5,396 nucleotides of DNA from Acholeplasmatales bacterium Tener_01 (GTDB taxonomy: Bacteria; Bacillota_I; Bacilli_A; ML615J-28; CAG-698). Shown here piece after piece: positions 1 through 4,539 of the stretch. The DNA lies in contig LVBR01000054.1 of NCBI GenBank assembly GCA_001604495.1, positions 1-5,396 on the forward strand. Direction: 5' to 3'. How positions within the stretch are numbered: the first letter of the stretch is position 1; each line of letters opens with the position of its first letter. Below the pieces are notes generated by a model. It saw nothing but the letters and a program-made list of their open reading frames with translations. It made no database searches and was not told the origin of the DNA. The position numbers were made by a program, and so were the translations under genes.

Positions 1-17
1 AATTATTATAAAAGAAT

Positions 18-44
18 AAAAAAAAGAGACTTTTTTAAGTCTCT
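18..44 (-). terminator. Rho-independent terminator after the glmU-like gene
   Basis: Read on the minus strand, an 8-bp perfect stem (AGAGACTT / AAGTCTCT, positions 44-25) closes an AAAA loop and is followed at once by a run of T residues (24-18). It begins only about 4 nt after the TAG stop of the uridylyltransferase gene. There is no matching T run on the other side, so it acts for leftward transcription only. It marks the end of the five-gene unit. Confidence 0.9.
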
Positions 45-48
45 AATT

Positions 49-780
49 CTACTTGTTTTGGTCTAATAGATATAGTTTTTCAACATTTTCTTTATCAACC
101 ATATTGTTAACACCCATTATATGATAATCATTATTAGCAATAAAGGCATCAACTTTATATTTTTGAGATAGTATTTCAACAATATCTGTTAGATAATATT
201 CTTTTTGAGCATTATTGTTGGTTACATTATCAATTGCTTCAAACAATAATCTTGTATCTGCACAGTAAAATGCCACATTGATTTCTTTGATTTGCTTTTG
301 TTCTTCGGTACAATCTTTAAATTCGATGATTTTCTTGAATTCACCGTTTTCACGGTAGATTCTTCCATAACATTTTGCGTCGTCTAAGATTGTTGTGACA
401 ACAGTCAAATCATTTTTCTTGTCATTATGATACTTAACAATATCATTAATTAATTTTGTTCCAATGAAAGGAACGTCACCTGGAAATACAAGTGTAATAC
501 CATTCATATCTTTTAGACAAGATTTTGCGGCAAGGCAAGCATGAGCTGTTCCATCTTGAACAGTTTGAGTTGCAAATTTAACAGGAGTAGTTATGGCTTT
601 TTCCATATCTTCTTTCTTGTATCCTACAACTACCACAACATCGTCGATTCCAACTTCATTTAGGGCATCAACGATATGTTGGGCCATTGCTTTGCCACAT
701 ATTTCAACACTGCACTTGGGAACATCAGTATTCATTCTTGTTCCCTTACCAGCAGCAAGGATTATTGCATGTTCGTTCAT
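49..780 (-). CDS. glmU: Stand-alone GlmU-type UTP:N-acetylhexosamine-1-phosphate uridylyltransferase (no acetyltransferase domain)
   Basis: This 243-residue cytoplasmic protein is a nucleotidyltransferase that should convert GlcNAc-1-phosphate and UTP to UDP-GlcNAc and pyrophosphate. The sequence matches the N-terminal half of bifunctional GlmU. It has the nucleotide-binding loop LAAGKGTRM (8-16) with Lys22, the uracil-contacting QDGTAHA (75-81), PGDVPF (100-105) with the metal-binding Asp102, YGRI (138-141), the EFKD and EINVAFY stretches (153-156, 166-172), NNNAQKEYYLTD (188-199) and the terminal GVNN (223-226), which carries the second metal ligand. The protein ends about where the linker helix of GlmU would begin. 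The left-handed beta-helix acetyltransferase domain is absent, with no sign of frameshift, so this looks like a natural one-domain enzyme. Its ATG overlaps the cpsB stop in an ATGA junction, which implies translational coupling; only a weak GAGAG precedes it. Acceptance of GalNAc-1-phosphate as well is possible but inferred. Confidence 0.88.
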   Translation of the reverse strand: MNEHAIILAAGKGTRMNTDVPKCSVEICGKAMAQHIVDALNEVGIDDVVVVVGYKKEDMEKAITTPVKFATQTVQDGTAHACLAAKSCLKDMNGITLVFPGDVPFIGTKLINDIVKYHNDKKNDLTVVTTILDDAKCYGRIYRENGEFKKIIEFKDCTEEQKQIKEINVAFYCADTRLLFEAIDNVTNNNAQKEYYLTDIVEILSQKYKVDAFIANNDYHIMGVNNMVDKENVEKLYLLDQNK

Positions 781-1511
781 TTTAGCACTCTCTTTTTAAG
801 TAATAAATCTTTGGCGTTTTCGCTAAATAACTTATTAGCAATCTTTTCGCCAAATCTTCTTAGAATAATATTATAAGCTTTTAAAAAATCATATTCTCTT
901 TTAGCATGACAATCACTAGCCACAAAATCAACTAAACCTTCTTTGATATATTTTAAAGTCTTTCTCTTCATACCAAAGCCATATCTACCAACAATACTAC
1001 TAGCATTAACTTGAATTAAGGCTCCAGTATTTTTAATATCAAAAGCCGTATTTAAGTTAACATAGTTATATTTTTCAATATGAGCAATAACAACTTTTTT
1101 CTTTAAAAGTTTAGCATTATATACTACTTCACTAATATCAATTTCACTATCGTAAGAAAATTCAAGCAGATAATAGTCACTATTATTTAGTGATATTATT
1201 CTTTCTTTTTCTAGATAGTCTTTAAAGGAAGTAGTTTTGTGAATATATATTTCTTGTCCTAAATAGAGATTAATATCAATCTTATTCTCCTTAGCTAAAT
1301 TGACTAAAGCATTATAGCCACTATATATCTCATTTAAAGGAGTTTCAAACATACCTCTACGATAGTGAGGAGTAAGAATGATATCACTAACACCGGCCTC
1401 TTTGGCCTTATTTAATAAATAAATGGAAGCTTCAATATTATCACTTCCATCATCTACTTTTGTAATAATATGGGAATGAATATCGATAAGATTCTTATAT
1501 TCCATATCCAT
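777..1511 (-). CDS. cpsB: CpsB/YwqE-like PHP-family manganese-dependent protein-tyrosine phosphatase
   Basis: This 244-residue protein is predicted to remove phosphate from the tyrosine tail of the adjacent CpsD kinase, resetting the polysaccharide-control cycle. It has the polymerase-and-histidinol-phosphatase (PHP) fold signatures in order: DIHSH (10-14, metal ligands His12 and His14), VDDG (19-22), TPH (47-49, His49), GQE (85-87, Glu87), IAHIEKY (142-148, His144) and SDCH (199-202, Asp200 and His202). All the metal ligands expected of the pneumococcal CpsB family are visible, and the length (about 240 residues) is typical. There is no signal peptide, so it acts in the cytoplasm. The ATG shares one base with the cpsD stop (TAATG), with only an A/G-rich stretch as ribosome site, so coupled translation is likely; Met3 is an alternative start. 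It is not a classical low-molecular-weight (Wzb) phosphatase. Confidence in the family is high. Confidence 0.92.
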   Translation of the reverse strand: MDMEYKNLIDIHSHIITKVDDGSDNIEASIYLLNKAKEAGVSDIILTPHYRRGMFETPLNEIYSGYNALVNLAKENKIDINLYLGQEIYIHKTTSFKDYLEKERIISLNNSDYYLLEFSYDSEIDISEVVYNAKLLKKKVVIAHIEKYNYVNLNTAFDIKNTGALIQVNASSIVGRYGFGMKRKTLKYIKEGLVDFVASDCHAKREYDFLKAYNIILRRFGEKIANKLFSENAKDLLLKKRVLK

Positions 1512-2254
1512 TATTTCTTTTCTTCGCGCTCTTTTTGATAATAATAGTAATAATATGTACTATTATAATCATAATAAGTGCTACCAATCTTTGGATCGTA
1601 ATAAGAGAATACAACACCTAAGATATTCATATTATTACTTCTTAATAATCTAATTGCATCATTAACAAATTTCTTCTTTGTTAAACCATATGCCACAACA
1701 AACAATACACCATCAGATAAACGTGAAATATGTAGATAATCACTAACTAATACTATAGGTGGGCAGTCTAACAATACAAAATCGTATTCTTTTTTTAATT
1801 CTTCGATTAAATCAAGCATCTTTTGGCTTGTGAAAATAATAGATGAACTCTTAACTGAATGACCTTTAGTAATGATATCAACATTTTCATAATTAGTCTT
1901 TTTGATTAATTGTTCTTTTGTGATGTCACCAATAATATATTCATTGATACCATCTTTATTTTCCATTAAGAAAAGGCGATGCAAAGCTCCACGTGAGAAG
2001 TCACAGTCAATTGCAATAACCTTCTTGCCACTTGCACCTAGTGCAACCGCAAGGTTAGCAGTTGTTGTAGTTTTACCTTCTTGTTCCACGCTTGATTCAA
2101 TTTGAATTACTTTCTTGCCATCAACACCAAAGCATAAAACATTATCTTTTAATCTTGTATATTGTTCTATCGCTTTTCCATAACCTTCTAGGTCTCTATC
2201 AAAAATGATTGCTTCTTCTCTAGCAATTTTTTTACGCTTTTTGCTTAGAATCAT
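1511..2254 (-). CDS. cpsD: CpsD/YwqD-like bacterial tyrosine (BY) kinase, cytoplasmic domain
   Basis: This 247-residue P-loop tyrosine autokinase is of the split Firmicutes type, in which the kinase is separate from its membrane activator (CpsC, immediately upstream). Visible motifs are Walker A SSVEQEGKT (54-62, Lys61), Walker A' VIAIDCD (79-85), Walker B FVLLDCPP (159-166), and a C-terminal tyrosine cluster with 11 Tyr between 218 and 239, including six in a row (234-239), the usual autophosphorylation tail. Two deviations are seen. The residue after DxD-F is Ser87 where an Arg is common (Arg88 is next), and the ExxRxxR oligomerisation motif is reduced to E30/T33/K36. I chose ATG 2254 because GGAGG lies 5 nt before it; the earlier in-frame ATG at 2269 has no ribosome site. 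The gene overlaps cpsC by 23 nt and its stop overlaps the cpsB start by 1 nt. The substrate is expected to be itself and possibly other polysaccharide enzymes. Confidence 0.93.
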   Translation of the reverse strand: MILSKKRKKIAREEAIIFDRDLEGYGKAIEQYTRLKDNVLCFGVDGKKVIQIESSVEQEGKTTTTANLAVALGASGKKVIAIDCDFSRGALHRLFLMENKDGINEYIIGDITKEQLIKKTNYENVDIITKGHSVKSSSIIFTSQKMLDLIEELKKEYDFVLLDCPPIVLVSDYLHISRLSDGVLFVVAYGLTKKKFVNDAIRLLRSNNMNILGVVFSYYDPKIGSTYYDYNSTYYYYYYQKEREEKK

Positions 2255-2978
2255 TTTTACCTCCACCATAACGTTCTGGAATACATGCTAGAACTTCTAA
2301 ATTATAAATGTTTTCAAAGTCAGTCTTTGATGTGTATGTATCATTAACAAAATACTTGATTAAAATGATTGCAAATGAAATAACTAAACCAGCTAAAATG
2401 GCAATAACAACAATCTTTAATGTTCCTCTAGATGATGATACTTCACTAGCTTCTTGAACAAGCTTAAGCTTGTTACTTAAGATTACAAAGTCAGGTTTTC
2501 CCTCATCGTCAGTGGCATTTGCACATTCAATGGCAGCTTTCATAACTGAATTTGCCATATCTTTTGACATATTAGGGTCATTACTTTTAGCAGTCAAAGT
2601 AACAATCATACTTGAAGTTTTTGTTTCAAATACAATTGAATTCTTTATTGTTCCCTTTGTGATTGTTGGATAAGTTGCCTTTAAATTATTATAAGCAATT
2701 GTAATTACAGGATCACTAATAACAAATTCTTTAAATGTATTTGTTAGGTTAATAGAATAAGCATAAGCCGTAGATTCACTACCACCACTTACTGGTTCTG
2801 CTTCTACTAAGCCGGTTGCTTTTGCTGAATAAGTGATATCTTTAATAAAGAAACCATAGATTCCGCCAGCTAAACCAAAACAAAATACAATCAATATAAT
2901 CATAAGAAGATTCTTTTTGATTAAAAATAATATTTGATTTAATGATAAACCTTCTTCTATATTAGTTCTTTCTTCCAC
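2232..2978 (-). CDS. cpsC: CpsC/YveK-like Wzz chain-length determinant and tyrosine-kinase activator, membrane protein
   Basis: This 248-residue membrane protein is predicted to set polysaccharide chain length and to activate the CpsD kinase through its cytoplasmic tail. The layout is that of a polysaccharide co-polymerase: a short cytoplasmic N-terminus, membrane segment 1 at about 24-45, an extracellular domain of about 140 residues, membrane segment 2 at about 187-210, and a tail of about 38 residues that includes the family-typical 'NLEVLACIPE' stretch (226-235). Unlike most relatives, the region just before segment 2 (about 172-186) has no prolines, so the usual proline-rich motif is missing. 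Translation starts at GTG, supported by GGAGG 6 nt upstream; no nearby ATG competes. The gene follows nahK after a 51-bp gap that carries a promoter candidate, and it overlaps cpsD at its 3' end, as expected for partners that form one complex. Confidence 0.9.
   Translation of the reverse strand: MEERTNIEEGLSLNQILFLIKKNLLMIILIVFCFGLAGGIYGFFIKDITYSAKATGLVEAEPVSGGSESTAYAYSINLTNTFKEFVISDPVITIAYNNLKATYPTITKGTIKNSIVFETKTSSMIVTLTAKSNDPNMSKDMANSVMKAAIECANATDDEGKPDFVILSNKLKLVQEASEVSSSRGTLKIVVIAILAGLVISFAIILIKYFVNDTYTSKTDFENIYNLEVLACIPERYGGGKNDSKQKA
2260..2264 (-). promoter_or_regulatory. Ribosome binding site of cpsD
   Basis: GGAGG is followed by 5 nt and then the ATG at 2254. It lies within the last codons of cpsC. 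It decides the cpsD start in favour of 2254 over the in-frame ATG at 2269, which has no such site. Confidence 0.75.
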
Positions 2979-2984
2979 TTTCTT

Positions 2985-2989
2985 CCTCC
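2985..2989 (-). promoter_or_regulatory. Ribosome binding site of cpsC (supports the GTG start)
   Basis: GGAGG stands 6 nt before the GTG at 2978. Its strength and spacing support GTG as the true start, even though no ATG is available nearby. Confidence 0.8.
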
Positions 2990-3007
2990 AATTAATAATG
3001 CTTTATA

Positions 3008-3036
3008 ATTCTACCATATTACTTGCAATTTAGCAA
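3008..3036 (-). promoter_or_regulatory. Candidate extended -10 promoter for cpsC-cpsD-cpsB-glmU
   Basis: On the minus strand, TTGCTA (3036-3031, 4 of 6 to TTGACA) is followed by a 17-nt spacer and TAGAAT (3013-3008, 5 of 6 to TATAAT). The spacer ends in TGG, giving the extended TGn -10 form. Transcription would begin near position 3001, leaving a leader of about 23 nt before the GTG of cpsC. The -35 lies over the stop codon of nahK. The spacing is ideal, but promoters are easy to find by chance in AT-rich DNA. Confidence 0.5.
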
Positions 3037-3037
3037 G
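3022..3037. repeat. Short inverted repeat at the end of nahK, overlapping the -35 box
   Basis: CTTGC and GCAAG arms (5 bp) flank a 6-base centre. The repeat spans the nahK stop codon and the proposed -35 element at 3031-3036. No T run follows on the minus strand, so it is not a terminator. It could be a small operator, an mRNA 3' hairpin or chance. Confidence 0.35.
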
Positions 3038-4190
3038 ACTTAGTAAAAGTGAATTCATCCACAAATCTATAGTCATCTGGGAATCCCAACTCAACAAGCA
3101 CCTTGTTAATTATATCGTTGATATCTTTTCTATGAGCAATTATCTCATCAAATAATTTAAATTGATTTCTTGCTCTATCCAAATTGTGTGTAGGATAACT
3201 AATCTTAAAATAATTATCACCATCGATATAGTCATCTAAGAAACGCATTCCTACTTCTAAAGTAATTAAGGCAAAACCAAAGAATAAGTTTTCAACTTCT
3301 TTTGCGGTGATAATTGATTTCATATTAGAAAGCATTCCTTTAGTGAATGCTTCAACCATTCTTAAATCAACTGTTACTTTGCTTAAATCAGTTTCATCTT
3401 CGTTGGCTGTTGTGGCACCGCCTCTTAAGGCATCGCCATAATCAAACAAAATTGATCCTTTCATAACGGTATCAAGGTCAATTAAGCAAATTGCTTTCTT
3501 GGTATTATTATCAAATAATACATTTGATGGCTTAGTATCGTTGTGAGTAACTCTACGAGGAATCTCTTTGTCCTCAATTAGTTTATTAATGTAGTTATAA
3601 CATCCTTTATATTCATGAATCTTTTGAATTTCTTTTTTAACGTCTTTAGCTCTATTTAGTGGGTCTAGCTTAAGAGTTTGTAAGAAATGATTATAACGAT
3701 AAAGTGTATCATGGAAATGTGGGATAGTATCTTCTAAGATTCTTGTGTGAAATCCATCCAAAAGGTTTTGAAAGTCCCCAACGATTCTACCCATTTCATA
3801 AAACATTTCCGGTTCATTTAATCTTTCATAGGCTTTAGCTTTGTCAATAAATTGAGTACAACGCCAATATTCATCATCAATAATCGCTAAAGTCTGATCG
3901 TATCTAGTCTTAATAATGTTTAATACACCACGTGAAGGATTAAGACCACAATAAATGATTTTTTTCTTAATGAAGTTTGTTACTTCTTCAATATTGTGCA
4001 TCATTCCATATGGGCTACGAAATACATGAGTATTGATTTTTTGTAATGTATATTGCGCCTCAGGCATTGTAAGAAGGTAACTTTCATTAATATGGCCACC
4101 TTTTAATACACTAATATCAACGATATTATCCGTCTCAACAAATTCTTTACACACGTGTAAGAGGTGTGCCTTTTTCTTTTCACAAATCAT
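3030..4190 (-). CDS. nahK: NahK-like N-acetylhexosamine 1-kinase (aminoglycoside-phosphotransferase fold)
   Basis: This 386-residue cytoplasmic kinase is predicted to phosphorylate free GlcNAc and/or GalNAc at the anomeric carbon with ATP, giving HexNAc-1-phosphate. It resembles bifidobacterial NahK (LnpB) along its whole length: KGGHINESYL (30-39) in the nucleotide-binding lobe, YTLQKIN (47-53), FGDFQN-like VGDFQN (137-142), HFHDT (158-162), the catalytic loop RVTHNDTKPSN (213-223, catalytic base Asp218), IDLDT (237-241, Mg-binding Asp238), FDYGD (249-253), then ANEDETDLSKV (262-272) and a GMRFLDDYIDGDNYF-type block towards the C-terminus. I start at ATG 4190 because AAGGAAGGA lies 6 nt before it; an in-frame TTG at 4232 has no ribosome site. 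It is first in the unit that ends with a GlmU-type uridylyltransferase, which could use its product. The broader family includes choline and homoserine kinases, but these motifs favour the hexosamine enzyme. Exact sugar preference is unproven. Confidence 0.88.
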   Translation of the reverse strand: MICEKKKAHLLHVCKEFVETDNIVDISVLKGGHINESYLLTMPEAQYTLQKINTHVFRSPYGMMHNIEEVTNFIKKKIIYCGLNPSRGVLNIIKTRYDQTLAIIDDEYWRCTQFIDKAKAYERLNEPEMFYEMGRIVGDFQNLLDGFHTRILEDTIPHFHDTLYRYNHFLQTLKLDPLNRAKDVKKEIQKIHEYKGCYNYINKLIEDKEIPRRVTHNDTKPSNVLFDNNTKKAICLIDLDTVMKGSILFDYGDALRGGATTANEDETDLSKVTVDLRMVEAFTKGMLSNMKSIITAKEVENLFFGFALITLEVGMRFLDDYIDGDNYFKISYPTHNLDRARNQFKLFDEIIAHRKDINDIINKVLVELGFPDDYRFVDEFTFTKSC

Positions 4191-4196
4191 TTTTAT

Positions 4197-4205
4197 TCCT
4201 TCCTT
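4197..4205 (-). promoter_or_regulatory. Ribosome binding site of nahK
   Basis: AAGGAAGGA (4205-4197) is followed by 6 nt and then ATG at 4190. This fixes the start at 4190 and makes the TTG at 4232, which would place this site inside the coding region, unlikely. Confidence 0.8.
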
Positions 4206-4422
4206 GAGTTTTTCATTTTTCACGTATAACAACAGTAAAATTTTCCACTATTAAATTTATAAGATTTTTAGAGAAAACAAAACATAAGGCAAATTTGGCC
4301 CCTATTTTTTAATTCTATGAAGTTATAACGAGAAAAAGAAGAAAAAACTACAAATTATTGATTATTTAATATAATTGTATTGTAATAGGCTAAAATAAGC
4401 CAATTTTTAATATATTCTATCT

Positions 4423-4457
4423 ATTATATATAATAACACATATTTTATAAAAAGCAA
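4423..4457 (-). promoter_or_regulatory. Candidate promoter of the nahK-cps unit
   Basis: Two overlapping readings are possible on the minus strand. One is TTGCTT (4457-4452), 16 nt, then TATTAT (4435-4430) preceded by TGT, an extended -10. The other is a perfect TATAAT (4428-4423) with a weaker TTTATA (4451-4446) at 17 nt. Both lie just downstream of the glcD terminator, where a new promoter is expected. Local AT-richness lowers confidence in the exact boxes. Confidence 0.4.
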
Positions 4458-4509
4458 GTTTATTAAAATTATATATCTTTTTTAGGTAGATTTTTCCCAT
4501 AAAGCGTGT

Positions 4510-4538
4510 AAAAAGCCTCCTTTTTGGAGGCTTTTTTT
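4510..4538 (-). terminator. Hairpin terminator after glcD, near-symmetric and possibly bidirectional
   Basis: The core stem GCCTCC / GGAGGC, extended by A-T pairs to about 11 bp, closes a 5-base loop. It lies 1-2 nt after the glcD TAA. On the minus strand the stem runs into five T residues; on the plus strand it runs into seven. It should end glcD transcription and could also block rightward transcription from the intergenic region. Confidence 0.85.
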
Positions 4539-4539
4539 G

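Larger units (their letters stand above)
4191..4509. other. AT-rich intergenic region and putative nahK leader
   Basis: About 320 bp with no convincing gene on either strand. The right part holds the promoter candidate at 4423-4457. If that promoter is used, the leader before nahK is about 225 nt, long for this compact unit. Within it are a small inverted repeat GGCT-6-AGCC (4388-4401), an 8-bp palindrome GTTATAAC (4322-4329), a pyrimidine-rich stretch on the minus strand (about 4330-4350) and a GC-bearing island around the palindrome CAAATTTG (4290-4297). I recognise no known riboswitch, T-box or attenuator, and no strong hairpin with a T run. Secondary promoters nearer to nahK are possible, for example a TATAAA at 4261-4256, but lack a good -35. 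Confidence 0.6.

Noticed and set aside
593..876. Plus-strand open frames across the cpsB/glmU junction
   Set aside because: They lie antisense to two genes with strong family motifs, have no ribosome site, and show no recognisable protein features.
1902..2105. Plus-strand open frame inside cpsD
   Set aside because: Antisense shadow of the Walker A region of the tyrosine kinase; no ribosome site or family resemblance.
2470..2673. Plus-strand open frame inside cpsC
   Set aside because: Antisense shadow; its hydrophobic composition follows from the reverse strand of the CpsC extracellular domain.
4191..4232. Extended nahK N-terminus from TTG at 4232
   Set aside because: No Shine-Dalgarno precedes it, the extra 14 residues do not align with NahK, and a strong site is placed correctly for ATG 4190.
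4287..4310. GGC-AAATTT-GGCC followed by a T run as a plus-strand terminator
   Set aside because: The stem has only about 3 stable pairs with a mismatch and there is no plus-strand gene for it to end; kept only as a possible operator.
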